NCBI RefSeq assembly: GCF_000526315.1
Contig: NZ_JAFV01000001.1
Span: forward strand, 930,001-994,000
Length of the DNA stretch: 64,000 bases
Source of the DNA: Methylopila sp. 73B
GTDB lineage: Bacteria > Pseudomonadota > Alphaproteobacteria > Rhizobiales > Methylopilaceae
Direction: 5' to 3'
Shown: positions 6,663-15,568 of the stretch, one piece after another
Position numbering within the stretch: the first letter of the stretch is position 1
Layout of the letters: each line of letters opens with the position of its first letter
Made by a program: the position numbers and the translations under genes
The notes under the pieces: generated by a model
What the model saw: the letters and a program-made list of their open reading frames with translations, nothing else
Told to the model about the DNA's origin: nothing
The model's database searches: none

Positions 6663-9600
6663 TCAGCGTCCGCGGTTGAGCACGTTTCCGGGCCGGAGAG
6701 CAGCCTGAATTTCTCGTGCCGCCACGCCGCGCATGGTGTTCTCCATCTCGCGACTGATCTTCTTGGCGAGGTCGTCGTTCTGCTCCGGCGTGCCGGCCGA
6801 GCCGTTGACCGTGATTGGCGCCGAGATGCTGACCGTCTGGTTGCTCGTGCTGCCGCCCAGGGCCTCGGTGGCGGTCTGGAGCGCCGGCGGCACAAGCGCC
6901 GGGAGCGCGAGTCCGACGACGCCGCCCTGGTCGTAGCCGCGCTTGCCGCGCCGCATGGCCTCGACGGCCTCCACGCCGCCGTTGCGGGTGATGTCGGCCT
7001 GGGAAAACACGACCTCGCCGCGATGAACAACTCCGGCCGGCTCGTTCACGCCGCCGGCGCCGGTGTAGCCGCCGCCTGCGAAGCCGAGGAGTCCGGAAAG
7101 GCCCATGAAGAACCCGCCGCCGCCTCCAGCGCCGCCCATGCCTCCGAAAGCGCTGGCCCAAAGCTGGTTGATGACCATGTCGAGGAGCTTGTCGGCGATC
7201 TTGCCCAAGGCGTTCGAGAACGCCTCGCCGGCGCTGGCGCCCTGGAGGAGGTCCGAGACCATCCCCTTCGTCGCGTCGCGGCCGAGGTCGCTCAAGTCCT
7301 GGGCTGCCTGGGCAGTGCGGTCCGTCTGGTCCTTGGCGCGCTGGACGGTCTTCTCGGCCTGCACGCGGCGCTGGGCCGCCGCCACCTCAGCCGCGGCCTG
7401 GGCCTCGATGGCGGCGATGCGGGCCGGCGTCGCCTCGATGTCCTGATCCGCGAGCTTGCGGAGCTCCTCGCGGACGATGCGCGCCTGTTCGGCGGCGACG
7501 TCGAAGGCCTCCAGGCTGGACCGCGCGGCGTCGGTAACCTGGGCCTGCCGTTCGAGGGCCGCAGTCTCGGCGTTGATGTCCTCGACGCGGCGCGCGCCGT
7601 CGCGGCCCAGGTTGCGGTCGAAGTCGACGGCGGTGTCCCGCTGCTTGGCCTGGGGCGTCGCGGCGCCGGCGAAGGCGTCTGCCTCGGCGTTGCGCCGGCT
7701 CCGGTTCACGCCGGCATTATCGCCCGCGAGGCCGCGGATCGCCTTCTCGACGTCGGCGGTGGTGCCGCCGCTGCGGATGACGGCGGCGATGCGCTCGGGG
7801 AGCGAGCCGTAGTTGTAGGCGATCGAAGTGAGCGCGGCCTGCTGTTGCTCGCCCATGGCGGCCCAGCGATCCGCGCCGATGCTCTTGACGACGCCTTCCT
7901 GGAACTCGCCGATCCGGCGCTTCAGGTCGCGCGCGGCGTCGGCCATCGTGACGACGGTCTCGGCGGTGACGCGAGCGACCTTGCCATCCTCGCCCGTGGT
8001 CGTGTCGCTTCCGTAGCCGGTCCGCAGCGCGTTGACGTCCCAATAGGGCTTGGCGCGGAAGTCCTCGAACTTCGCGATCATGTCGAAGGCGTTGCCGGCG
8101 CCGCTGGCGTCGAACGTCTTCTCGGACGCCTTGCTCTCGTCCTGCGTCGCGACGATCTGCCGAGCGACCTCGCGCATGGACTCGCGGACGGCGTCGGTGA
8201 TCTTCACCCCGTTCGCCTGGAGGCCCTTCACGAGCTCGGACGTCTGGGCGTCGAGCCGCTTCTGATCGTCGGTCTTGCTGGCGTCGGCCATCGCCTGGGC
8301 GCCGGCTACGCCCGCAGAGGGAACGGTCCCGGCGGCGGTCATGCCGCGATCCAGGGTCGACGGGCCGCGCGGGGCGTCGGCGGACGTGGCGGACTTCGCC
8401 AGGGCCTTGTCCTGGGCCTCGCGGGTCTTCAGGGCCGCCGTGTATTCGGCCGCCGCCGCCTGGGCGTCGGCGAAGGCGGACGTCGCCTTGGGGAAGCGCT
8501 CGGCCAGCTTGTCGAGCTCGGCCCGGTAGGTCTCCAGGTCGATCTTGCCGTCCGTGAAGGACGCCGTGATCCTCCGGTATTCGTCGAGCGCCGGGTTCAC
8601 GATCTTCCCGCGGCCCACCTGGGCCGTCTGCGGGAGCGGCATGTCGCGGAGCTCGCGATATTTGCCGGAGATCAGGGCCGAGGTGTCGGCGATCTTCACC
8701 TTGATCTCGGCGCCGGTGAGCTTCGCGAGCTCGTCGGCGACGCGCTTCACCTGATCCGCCGTCGAGTCCGCAGAGAGACCGAGCGCCTTCATGTTATCGC
8801 TGGCGCGCATGGCGGCCTCGGCCGCGCCATTGGTGCGGGTCGCGAAGTAAAGAGCCGCCGCAGCGCCAGCGCCGAGGAGCGCGCCAATCGGGCCGGCCGC
8901 AGCGCCGAGGCCCGCGAGGGCGCCAGTGAGGCCGGTGAGGGTCGCCGCGCCGCGAAGCGCCACGAGGGCCGCGATGGTGCTGCGGATGGCCACGCCGGCG
9001 TTGCCGAGGGCCAGAATCATGCCGCCGATCGCGCGGCCGACGAGGGCCGCGGCGAGGACGCCGGCGACCTTCAGGGCGACGTCTGCGGTGGCGTCGAAGT
9101 TGTCGGCCAGGGCGTTGAGGCCAGCCTTCAAGCGGCCGGTCGCGCCCAGGGACTCGTCGGACTGGCCGACGTAGCGCGTGAGCGCGTTCGTGACGCGGGT
9201 TGCGGAACCCTCCAGCGTCGGGAGCGCCGCCGCCGCCATCTTCTCGACGACGGGGAGCCCCTTGAGGAAGCCGTCGAAGAATTGGCGGTTCGAGATTGCG
9301 CCGTCGTTCACGAGGGTCTTGAGCTTGGAGACCGAGCCGCCCGCGGCGTCGATCCCGGCCGCGACCGCCATCAGGATCGGGCGTGCGCCCTCATTGATGC
9401 TGTTGAATTCCTCGGCCTGGACACGAGCCGAGCCGAGAAGCTGGCCGAGCTGCTGAAGCGCGCCGGACGCGGCGCCCGATGAGGTGCCGGCGGCCTTCAG
9501 TGCGGTCGCGACGCCACCGGAGAACTTGATGAGGTCGCGTTCGGAGGCGCCGAGCTCGGCGGACGCCTGGGCCGCCTTGCCGTAGAGGTCCGTCAACGCG

Positions 9601-10013
9601 CCGATCGGGGCGCTGTTCGCCTGGGCGGCGTTGAACAGGCTGTCGAGCACGCGCTGGAGGTTCGCGCCCTCCAGGCCCGCGACCGAGAGGCTGTTCTTGG
9701 CCTTGGTCCAATCGTCGGCGAGCTTCGCGCCCTCGGACGCCAGCGCCGCCGCAGAGAAGCCGCCCAGGGTCACGCCGAGGGTGATCGGCTTCATGCCAAG
9801 GCCGATGCGTGAGAGGTTCGCGTTCGCCTTCGCCGCCATGGCCGAAGTGTCGCCCTCGATGCGGCGCCGGGCGTTCGCCATGCGGTTCTCGATGCCGCCG
9901 GCCTGCCGCTGGATCGTGGCGTTGGCCTTCGCGAGGCCCTTCTCCAGCTTGTCGGTGCGCGCCTCCAGGGAGGCGACGAGGACGCGAGGTCCCTTGTTCG
10001 AGGTCATGCTCAT
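6663..10013 (-). CDS. Tail tape measure protein with internal GH24 lysozyme domain
   Basis: A 1,116-residue tape measure. The N-terminal coiled-coil (LEARTDKLEKGLAKANATI) is followed by the conserved TMP region (about residues 100-250) and hydrophobic Gly/Ala stretches at about 310-400. The C-terminus ends in AGGGYTGAGGVNEPAGVVHR, typical of tape measures. A phage lysozyme domain sits at about 640-780, with IAKFEDF, YWDVNALRTGYG and the triad E650, D659, T665 spaced exactly as E11-D20-T26 of T4 lysozyme. It would set tail length and open peptidoglycan during DNA entry. ATG at 10013 overlaps the terminase stop (ATGA). No tail-tip genes follow, which is unusual. Confidence 0.93.
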   Translation of the reverse strand: MSMTSNKGPRVLVASLEARTDKLEKGLAKANATIQRQAGGIENRMANARRRIEGDTSAMAAKANANLSRIGLGMKPITLGVTLGGFSAAALASEGAKLADDWTKAKNSLSVAGLEGANLQRVLDSLFNAAQANSAPIGALTDLYGKAAQASAELGASERDLIKFSGGVATALKAAGTSSGAASGALQQLGQLLGSARVQAEEFNSINEGARPILMAVAAGIDAAGGSVSKLKTLVNDGAISNRQFFDGFLKGLPVVEKMAAAALPTLEGSATRVTNALTRYVGQSDESLGATGRLKAGLNALADNFDATADVALKVAGVLAAALVGRAIGGMILALGNAGVAIRSTIAALVALRGAATLTGLTGALAGLGAAAGPIGALLGAGAAAALYFATRTNGAAEAAMRASDNMKALGLSADSTADQVKRVADELAKLTGAEIKVKIADTSALISGKYRELRDMPLPQTAQVGRGKIVNPALDEYRRITASFTDGKIDLETYRAELDKLAERFPKATSAFADAQAAAAEYTAALKTREAQDKALAKSATSADAPRGPSTLDRGMTAAGTVPSAGVAGAQAMADASKTDDQKRLDAQTSELVKGLQANGVKITDAVRESMREVARQIVATQDESKASEKTFDASGAGNAFDMIAKFEDFRAKPYWDVNALRTGYGSDTTTGEDGKVARVTAETVVTMADAARDLKRRIGEFQEGVVKSIGADRWAAMGEQQQAALTSIAYNYGSLPERIAAVIRSGGTTADVEKAIRGLAGDNAGVNRSRRNAEADAFAGAATPQAKQRDTAVDFDRNLGRDGARRVEDINAETAALERQAQVTDAARSSLEAFDVAAEQARIVREELRKLADQDIEATPARIAAIEAQAAAEVAAAQRRVQAEKTVQRAKDQTDRTAQAAQDLSDLGRDATKGMVSDLLQGASAGEAFSNALGKIADKLLDMVINQLWASAFGGMGGAGGGGGFFMGLSGLLGFAGGGYTGAGGVNEPAGVVHRGEVVFSQADITRNGGVEAVEAMRRGKRGYDQGGVVGLALPALVPPALQTATEALGGSTSNQTVSISAPITVNGSAGTPEQNDDLAKKISREMENTMRGVAAREIQAALRPGNVLNRGR

Positions 10014-11635
10014 GCTGCGAAGTCCCACTCGTGATGAAGCACGAGCGGGCCGTCCGGGCGCTTGGTCTCGTCTTCGTAAATGCTCTTGCCGTCTTCGCCG
10101 TTCGCGCAGCGGTGGACGGCCATCGTCATGGCGACGGCTCCATCAATGCAGGCGTGGCGGGATGGCTTGCGGAACCGGACCATGTGGCCCAGCGGGTTGG
10201 TCTCGACCTCGATGTTGCCGAGGTTCCAGTCGAGGATCGGGTGGCCGGGATGCCGGAGCTTGCGGCCATTGATGAGGCGCTCGGCCGTGGCAATCGCCGG
10301 CATCATGGTGAGCGCGCCCTGTCGGAACGCGATCACCGGGAGGCCTTCGTCTGAAAGCCGGCCCATGAGGCCGTGCGAGAGCGCGGGATCGAACGCGATC
10401 TCGGCGACGTCATAGCGGTCGCAAAGGTTGCGGATCGCCGCCTCGATCACGTTGAGGTCGACGACCTCGCCCGGTGTCGGGGTCAGAAGGTTTTCGGCGG
10501 CCCAACGGACGTAAGGGACGCCCGAAACCTCCTCCCGACGCCCCAGAGCTTCTGCGGGGCAGAAGAAAAATGGCCGTACATACACTCCCCCTTCAACTTC
10601 AGGATCACGCCACGCCATGACGATGGACGTGAGGTCGCCAGAAGCCGAGAGGTCGACGCCAAGCCAGACGGGGCCGGCCGGCTCGCCGAGGTTGTCGTTC
10701 GCGGCTGCGTTCCACGTCGCCATTTCGACGAAGGGCGACGTGGCGCGGTCCAGCCAGATGTTGAGACGGTCGTTCTGAAAGCGGATGCGGCAATCCGGGC
10801 GGGTCTCGGCTTCGCGCGCCTCCTGCCGCATGGCCTCCAGGTTTGGATAAGGCGGCGTGCAGGCAAGGCCTGGATTGACGACGTGCCAAACCCGTTCGTC
10901 GCGCCAATCATCGCCGGGAAGCGTTTCGAAAATGACCGGGAGTGACCGGGGCTCGCTATCAGGGTCGTCCGTGATCCTGCGCGCGGCGCTGAAGATGTCG
11001 TGCGCGAGATTGCCCTCGCCGGTGCCGGCTTGACTAATGACGACGCCGAGCGTCTCGGAGGTCTTGCCGAGGCCCGTGACGAGCGTGTCGTAAAGCCGCC
11101 GGTCGCGCCATGCGTGGACTTCGTCGAATAAGACGAACTTGCTCGTCAGGCCATTGGCGGTCGCGGCGTCGGCGCTGATCGCCTCAAGCGTCGCTTGGCT
11201 CTTCCGGTGCGTGATCTTGTTCTGGCTATCCCGGACCTTCACGTGCTTATCGAGGCGGCGGTCGGCCATGACGAAGCCCTGGGCCTCGCGAAAGGGGATC
11301 TTCGACTGCTTTCGATTACAGGCCGCGAGATGCACTTGGCCGAAGGGGATACGCTCCGGCCCGATGGTGTGCAGCATCGCGAGTCCGGCGCCGAGGCCGG
11401 TCTTTCGCGCGCCGCGCGGGATCATGGCGTAGACGCGCGTATATTTGCGCGTTCCGTCGTGCCAGCGCGGCCCGTAGATCATGCGGACAAGCCGCTCCTG
11501 CCAGGGATCAAGCTGGAACGGCTTGCCAGTGCCAGCGTGCGTTAGGGCGCGCAGGAACCGGACGGCGCGCTCGCCGTGGCCGAGCGGGTCGTCGATCGGG
11601 GAGCCGTCGAACAGCCATTCGGGACGCCGCGCCAT
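10010..11635 (-). CDS. terL: Phage terminase large subunit
   Basis: A 541-residue packaging motor. The ATPase domain has a variant Walker A, MIPRGARKTGL (about residue 71), and a Walker B, FVLFDEVHAW (about residue 167). The RNase H-like nuclease domain begins at GVDLSASGD and closes with ACIDGAVAM, giving the acidic residues that cut concatemers. It belongs to the HK97/Terminase_1-type family and is of full length. It overlaps the small subunit (TAATG). In most siphophages it precedes portal; here it lies near the end of the operon, just before the tape measure. Confidence 0.95.
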   Translation of the reverse strand: MARRPEWLFDGSPIDDPLGHGERAVRFLRALTHAGTGKPFQLDPWQERLVRMIYGPRWHDGTRKYTRVYAMIPRGARKTGLGAGLAMLHTIGPERIPFGQVHLAACNRKQSKIPFREAQGFVMADRRLDKHVKVRDSQNKITHRKSQATLEAISADAATANGLTSKFVLFDEVHAWRDRRLYDTLVTGLGKTSETLGVVISQAGTGEGNLAHDIFSAARRITDDPDSEPRSLPVIFETLPGDDWRDERVWHVVNPGLACTPPYPNLEAMRQEAREAETRPDCRIRFQNDRLNIWLDRATSPFVEMATWNAAANDNLGEPAGPVWLGVDLSASGDLTSIVMAWRDPEVEGGVYVRPFFFCPAEALGRREEVSGVPYVRWAAENLLTPTPGEVVDLNVIEAAIRNLCDRYDVAEIAFDPALSHGLMGRLSDEGLPVIAFRQGALTMMPAIATAERLINGRKLRHPGHPILDWNLGNIEVETNPLGHMVRFRKPSRHACIDGAVAMTMAVHRCANGEDGKSIYEDETKRPDGPLVLHHEWDFAA

Positions 11636-12039
11636 TAGAGAATGCCCAGGTCTGCAAGGTCGGCGTCATTTTCGCCGCCCGACGCGACGAAGCGCGAGCC
11701 GGCGGCGGGGCTGGCGTAGAGCTCGGCGGCGTAGCGAAGCGCGGTCTTGCTCGCGGCGTCCTGGAGCCGCACGAGCCGCGACACGTCGCCGGCCGCCGCT
11801 GCGGTCGCCTGGATCGCGCGCTCGAACTCGCGCACGCGGCCGAGGTGGACGACGTAGTTCTCCAGCAACGGAAGATGCACGGGCGCAAAGGATCCGGACG
11901 CGATGACGTGCGGGGCGACGCGCTTCCACTCGGCACGCGCCTCCGGGGTCAGGTGTGCGGGAGCCTTTGGGGTGCGGATAATCGCGCCCTTCGCGGCCCT
12001 AGGCGTCGGCTTGCGTCCGGCCCGGTGACGGCTAGGCAT
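11635..12039 (-). CDS. terS: Phage terminase small subunit (P27 family)
   Basis: A 134-residue protein with a basic N-terminus (MPSRHRAGRKPTPRAAKG), the LTPEARAEWKRVAPHV helix and a C-terminal helical region typical of P27-family small terminases, which bind phage DNA and load it on TerL. ATG at 12039 has GAAGG 6 nt upstream and overlaps the upstream gene by 8 bp. A GTG at 12060 is possible but less likely. Confidence 0.88.
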   Translation of the reverse strand: MPSRHRAGRKPTPRAAKGAIIRTPKAPAHLTPEARAEWKRVAPHVIASGSFAPVHLPLLENYVVHLGRVREFERAIQATAAAAGDVSRLVRLQDAASKTALRYAAELYASPAAGSRFVASGGENDADLADLGIL

Positions 12040-12358
12040 CGGGGGCCTTCGTGGTGGCACGGATTTCGAGGCCGCGGCGCCGGCCGATCTCGACCACGCC
12101 GAGGATGCCGTAGCTGCGGCCGGCGTGGCGGACGCGGTCGGTCTGGCGCACGCCCTCAGTCCAGCGGATGCGGAACAGGATGGTCTCGGCGGCGGCCGTG
12201 CCGGCGCCGGTGAGGAACTCGTCGGCGTCGGCCGTGACGACCTGGGCGCGCATGGTGGCGACCGTCGCCCAGGCGTCGGTCGGGACGCCCATGTCGTCGA
12301 TCGACGCGACGCCGGCGCGCTCGATGGTGATCTGGTGGTCCAGCTTTCCCGCCCTCAT
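12032..12358 (-). CDS. Head closure / head-tail adaptor protein
   Basis: A 108-residue protein starting MRAGKLDHQITIERAG, the standard beginning of phage head-tail joining proteins (SPP1 gp16-like, Phage_H_T_join). DAWATVATMRAQVV and the C-terminal RGLEIRATTK fit the small beta-barrel fold that plugs the connector under the portal. ATGA overlap with the upstream DUF3168 gene. Confidence 0.85.
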   Translation of the reverse strand: MRAGKLDHQITIERAGVASIDDMGVPTDAWATVATMRAQVVTADADEFLTGAGTAAAETILFRIRWTEGVRQTDRVRHAGRSYGILGVVEIGRRRGLEIRATTKAPDA

Positions 12359-12771
12359 GCGCGCGGCTCCTCGACCAGGACGCCCAGATAAAGGGTGGCG
12401 TGGCCGCGCTCGCCGTCGGGGTCGCGGCTGAAAACGACGCGCTCGACTTCCTGGTCCAGGACGCGAAGGCCGTCGCCGAGCACCAGCGGGGCGCGCAGCG
12501 CGGCGTCCACGTCGCCGGCGATGAGCTTGGCGTTGGCGGTTCCGCCGGTCTTGGTCCAGACGTCCAGCTTCATCAGCACGCGGACGTGCTGGCGGGCGAG
12601 CGTCATGTTCTCGCGCAGCGCCGTGCCTTCGCCGATCTGGACGCAAGGGAACGTCTCAGGCCGTGCGTGGGCGTCCACGATCTGCGCGGCCGGGACTGCC
12701 GCGACGACCGCGGCCGTGGCGATGAGGCGGGCGCGGAGGGCGCGCTGGAGGGCGACGGGGGCGAACGTCAT
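12355..12771 (-). CDS. DUF3168 tail-terminator-like protein
   Basis: A 138-residue protein. LQRALRARLIATAAVVAAVP and QHVRVLMKLDVWTKTGG followed by AKLIAGDVDAALRAP are characteristic of DUF3168 proteins, which act at the head-tail joint or tail terminus. It lies in its usual place beside the HK97 gp10-like gene and overlaps it (ATGA). Confidence 0.85.
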   Translation of the reverse strand: MTFAPVALQRALRARLIATAAVVAAVPAAQIVDAHARPETFPCVQIGEGTALRENMTLARQHVRVLMKLDVWTKTGGTANAKLIAGDVDAALRAPLVLGDGLRVLDQEVERVVFSRDPDGERGHATLYLGVLVEEPRA

Positions 12772-13145
12772 CCCGCGAAGTCCTTCAAGGCCCGGTTCAT
12801 GGCGCGGTGGATCTGGCCTTCGCGGCGCTTGCGGAGGAGACGGAACGCCGGCCAGAAAAACGGCTCGGCGTCCGCGGTCGGGGTGCCGAACTCGACAAAG
12901 GTCGGGTAGTCGACGGCCGCGCCGCCGGCGACGACCGTGCGAGAGAGCTCGTCGGGGCCGGCCTCGACGCGGATGCTGGTCTCCAGGTCTCCAGTCTCGC
13001 CCTCGGGGGCGAGCGCCTTGGCGCCGGACGCCATCTCGTCGGCCGCCTTGTCGAGCGCCTTCGCGACCTCGGCCTTTACCTGGGCCGGAATGGTCTTAAG
13101 GAGGTCGCGGCGGATGGCGTCGAGCGCCGCCTTGTTCGAGCTCAC
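12768..13145 (-). CDS. HK97 gp10-family tail completion protein
   Basis: A 125-residue protein with a helical N-terminus, then DLETSIRV and VDYPTFVEFGTPTADAEPFFWPAF, the diagnostic motif of HK97 gp10-like neck and tail-completion proteins. It probably joins the tail tube to the connector. It overlaps the gene upstream by 4 bp, showing translational coupling. Confidence 0.9.
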   Translation of the reverse strand: MSSNKAALDAIRRDLLKTIPAQVKAEVAKALDKAADEMASGAKALAPEGETGDLETSIRVEAGPDELSRTVVAGGAAVDYPTFVEFGTPTADAEPFFWPAFRLLRKRREGQIHRAMNRALKDFAG

Positions 13146-13429
13146 GCGGCCGTCTCCGGCCAGCGGTGCGGCGCGATCAACTGCCAGAAGCCCAACGGAA
13201 GCTGGCGAAGGTCGACGCCGGCGACGGTGTCCTCACGGTGCTCATAGAACGACCCGACAAGAAGCCGGACGGCCTGCTTGATGCTGGCCGGTGATGCAGC
13301 CGTGATAGGCCCGACAAACTGCGACGTGAACTCCTCGGCGGCCTCGATGTAGTCGCCCAGGATCTCGTCGTCGGACGTGCCGGTGATGTTGAGGTGCGCC
13401 TTCACATTGGCGACGGTGATGGCGCTCAC
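13142..13429 (-). CDS. gp6-like head-tail connector protein
   Basis: A 95-residue protein starting MSAITVANVKAHLNITGTSD, with DEILGDYIEAAEEFTSQFVG and AVRLLVGSFYEHRED. This is the all-helical pattern of HK97 gp6-type connectors that form a ring under the portal. GTG at 13429 overlaps the upstream stop (GTGA). The longer upstream frame lies inside the HTH gene and is not used. Confidence 0.88.
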   Translation of the reverse strand: MSAITVANVKAHLNITGTSDDEILGDYIEAAEEFTSQFVGPITAASPASIKQAVRLLVGSFYEHREDTVAGVDLRQLPLGFWQLIAPHRWPETAA

Positions 13430-14100
13430 TGAAAAAATCCCAATTCGGCGGAAGTTTGCGCGGCGGGGAGCGCGCCGGTCCCGGCGATGACGGCCTGGGC
13501 GCGACCCACCCCCCGGTCCCTTTGACGCGGAAGCTCGGCCTGCGATGCGATCGCGCGAGCCATGGGCCATCCCTGCTGAAGGCGGGCGCGGAAGGTGTGA
13601 TAGGGGACGCCTGCTTGCGCGGCCCACTCGCGAACGGTGAGTGACTTGCCTGCGAAATCGATGCGCTTGCCTACCGGCGTCGAAACCGCACGGTATGCGT
13701 CCCAGCCGTTGCGAAGACGCATGACGATTGTTTGTCGCGCGATACCGCTGCGGATCGACCACTCGTCCAACGTGAGCCTGATACCCATCGTCTCCACGTA
13801 GGTGGGCGGCCGGTAGTTCGGGCGCCGTCGAATGATCGTCCGGCGGTTCGGAAGGGTCGGCTTGGTGGGCTTGGTATCCAAGTTGCCGACGCGAGGGGCG
13901 AGAAGACGTGTGACATTACGGCGGACGCGGTCCGGCTCCATGCCGGCCCTGATGCATGCCTCGTCGAAGCCTTCACCATCGAACAGGAAGCGACGGGAAC
14001 GAGCCCGATCTGCCGCCGGGATAGTGCGGTCGGTCGCCTTCAGAAGCATGGTCCAAAGACGGTCGGTAAAGGCGCGGCGGAACCCATAGGCGGAGGTCAT
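13426..14100 (-). CDS. Putative DNA-binding protein with tandem HTH-like repeats
   Basis: A 224-residue basic protein. Two clear repeats, LTLDEWSIRSGIARQTIVMR and LTVREWAAQAGVPYHTFRAR, each followed by a L-x-x-GW segment, look like the small helix-turn-helix modules seen at the ends of phage HNH and regulator proteins. The N-terminal third (MTSAYGFRRAFTDRL) has no clear family. It overlaps both neighbours by 4 bp, so it is made together with structural proteins, an unusual place for a regulator. It might guide packaging or control late expression. That is inference; the function is unknown. Confidence 0.65.
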   Translation of the reverse strand: MTSAYGFRRAFTDRLWTMLLKATDRTIPAADRARSRRFLFDGEGFDEACIRAGMEPDRVRRNVTRLLAPRVGNLDTKPTKPTLPNRRTIIRRRPNYRPPTYVETMGIRLTLDEWSIRSGIARQTIVMRLRNGWDAYRAVSTPVGKRIDFAGKSLTVREWAAQAGVPYHTFRARLQQGWPMARAIASQAELPRQRDRGVGRAQAVIAGTGALPAAQTSAELGFFQ

Positions 14101-14453
14101 GATGCGAGGCCGAAATCCTGCTCGATGGTGAGCGTGATGGTCTGGCGGTCGGCCTCGTCGAACGTGCGCTTCCACTTCTTGCAGGTGACGCGGATCGGGG
14201 TGGCTTCGCCGGGCGGGGTGTAGAGGAAGGCTTCCACGCCGCCGCGGGCTTGAAGGAAGGTGCGGATGGCGGCGGACTCGGCGGCTGTGAGGAGCTCGAA
14301 CTTGAGCTCCCAGCTTTCGCGGATGTGGTTCAGGCCGGCTGCGCTGCGCTGCGTATAGCCGTCGCCGAACTCGGCCTCGAACAGCTTGATCTTCGGCTCG
14401 GCGGACGCTCCGACGCTGGGCGCCTTGGGCGGGGTGAACGTGGCGAGCGCCAT
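14097..14453 (-). CDS. Minor tail protein (lambda GpM-like)
   Basis: A 118-residue protein with EAEFGDGYTQRSAAGLNHIR, FLQARGGVEAFLYTPPGE and VTCKKWKRTF, matching the Phage_min_tail (GpM) family. In lambda, gpM helps attach the tail-tip complex to the tape measure. Here it is the only recognisable tail-tip-side protein; partners such as GpL, GpK, GpI or GpJ are not seen. ATGA-type overlap with the HNH gene. Confidence 0.9.
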   Translation of the reverse strand: MALATFTPPKAPSVGASAEPKIKLFEAEFGDGYTQRSAAGLNHIRESWELKFELLTAAESAAIRTFLQARGGVEAFLYTPPGEATPIRVTCKKWKRTFDEADRQTITLTIEQDFGLAS

Positions 14454-14818
14454 CAGGCGAGCTCCTCGCGGATGCGGGCGCGGTGTTCCTCGCGCTGCTT
14501 GTGGCCGTCGTGACAGGGCTTGCAGAGGGACTGCCAGTTGCTCCGGTTCCAAAAGCGCCAGCGGTTGCCCTTGTGAGGGATGACGTGGTCGACGACGGAC
14601 GCGAGAGCGCCGCAGCGCCGACACGTCGGGTTGACCTGGAGGAACAGGTCGCGCTCGCGCTGCCACTCGGCGGTGTAGCCGCGGGCGCGGGCCGAGGGCC
14701 GGTTCTGGTCGTGGCGGGCCTTGCGGGCGCGATCGGTGAGGATCTGGCACGCGCAACGGGAGCCGGACGGAACGACGGCGCCGCAGTGACAGAAGCGGGC
14801 GGGACGGCGGGGCATCAT
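14453..14818 (-). CDS. HNH endonuclease
   Basis: A 121-residue HNH nuclease. The core is CRRCGALASVVDHVIPHKG, then NRSNWQSLCKPCHDGHK, with the zinc Cys pairs and the H-N-H residues all present. An extra N-terminal Cys cluster (CHCGAVVPSGSRCACQ) is common in phage members. Phage HNH proteins usually sit beside terminase and assist DNA cleavage during packaging; here it is about 2.4 kb upstream of TerS, in the tail gene block. It starts at ATG 14818, overlapping the stop of the 50-aa gene. Confidence 0.92.
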   Translation of the reverse strand: MMPRRPARFCHCGAVVPSGSRCACQILTDRARKARHDQNRPSARARGYTAEWQRERDLFLQVNPTCRRCGALASVVDHVIPHKGNRWRFWNRSNWQSLCKPCHDGHKQREEHRARIREELA

Positions 14819-14967
14819 TCAGCCCCGTCGAAAGAGGACGCGACCTTGCAGCCTTGAACCCATGAGAAACGCCGCTGAGGCGCATGGAGCCGGGCAGGCT
14901 GCTTTTCGTTGTTCGGCCGGTCGCGAGCCGTCAGAAAGGGGCTCCAATTCGAGAAAGGGGTGCGCAT
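14815..14967 (-). CDS. Small prophage protein, 50 aa, unknown
   Basis: It starts MRTPFSNWSPFLTARDRPNN. It is included because its ATG overlaps the stop of the tail chaperone gene (ATGA) and its stop overlaps the HNH start, exactly like the other genes of this tightly coupled operon. No domain is recognised; a second tail-assembly chaperone piece is conceivable from its position. Confidence 0.5.
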   Translation of the reverse strand: MRTPFSNWSPFLTARDRPNNEKQPARLHAPQRRFSWVQGCKVASSFDGAE

Positions 14968-15566
14968 CAGGCGGCCTCGACGCGGGTCGTCCATCGGCTC
15001 GCGAGGTCGCGCCACTTGTCGTCCAGGGACCGGGTGTCGGGCTTCTTCGGGGCGCCGCCGCGCTGTGCGTTGGTCCAGGCGACAAGGCCACGCCGGGCCG
15101 CCATGATCTCGGCGGGTGTGGCGTTCCAGGCGGTGTCGGGGCTCCAGCCGAGCCACCCTGTTGCGACCTCGAAGAGGTCGACGAGGTGCGCGGCGAAGCC
15201 GTCGCGCCGAGTACCGCTACGCGGGTCGCCTTCGGCGTCTGTTTGATCGTTTTGTTCGGCGGTGATGTCGACGCCGGCTAAGGCGTAGACGTGCGCCACA
15301 AGCGCGGGAATGAGGTGATCGACGCCCGCATAAAGACCATGCGGGGCGCCGAGGCTTTCGATGAAGGACGGGACGTCCGACCATGTCGACGAGTGCTCGC
15401 GCAGCACGTCGGCGATGGCGAAGAGGTCGCCGTCCTGGATCTTGGAAACGAGAACGGCGAGGCCCTCGTGACGGCGCTCAAGGCGGAGGGCAGCACGAAG
15501 GGTCGGCCGGAGCGTGATGCGCTCCAATCCGATCTTGATGGTGATCTCCTCCGCCGCGAGCTTCAT
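14967..15566 (-). CDS. Tail assembly chaperone-like protein
   Basis: A 199-residue protein encoded directly after the tail tube. The N-terminal half (EITIKIGLERITLRPTLRAA) resembles the GTA-type tail chaperone fold. The C-terminal half has WLGWSPDTAWNATPAEIMAA, a motif of phage tail assembly chaperones and GTA gp10-associated proteins. Such proteins hold the tape measure while tube subunits assemble. The order tube then chaperone is standard, although the tape measure is here far downstream. Confidence 0.75.
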   Translation of the reverse strand: MKLAAEEITIKIGLERITLRPTLRAALRLERRHEGLAVLVSKIQDGDLFAIADVLREHSSTWSDVPSFIESLGAPHGLYAGVDHLIPALVAHVYALAGVDITAEQNDQTDAEGDPRSGTRRDGFAAHLVDLFEVATGWLGWSPDTAWNATPAEIMAARRGLVAWTNAQRGGAPKKPDTRSLDDKWRDLASRWTTRVEAA

Positions 15567-15568
15567 GG

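Noticed and set aside
6531-9482. A 983-codon open frame on the plus strand
   Set aside because: Antisense to the tape measure gene, with no recognisable protein motifs; long antisense frames are expected at this G+C.
13429-13762. N-terminal extension of the gp6-like connector
   Set aside because: It lies inside the HTH gene in another frame; GTG at 13429 has the operon's typical 4-bp overlap.
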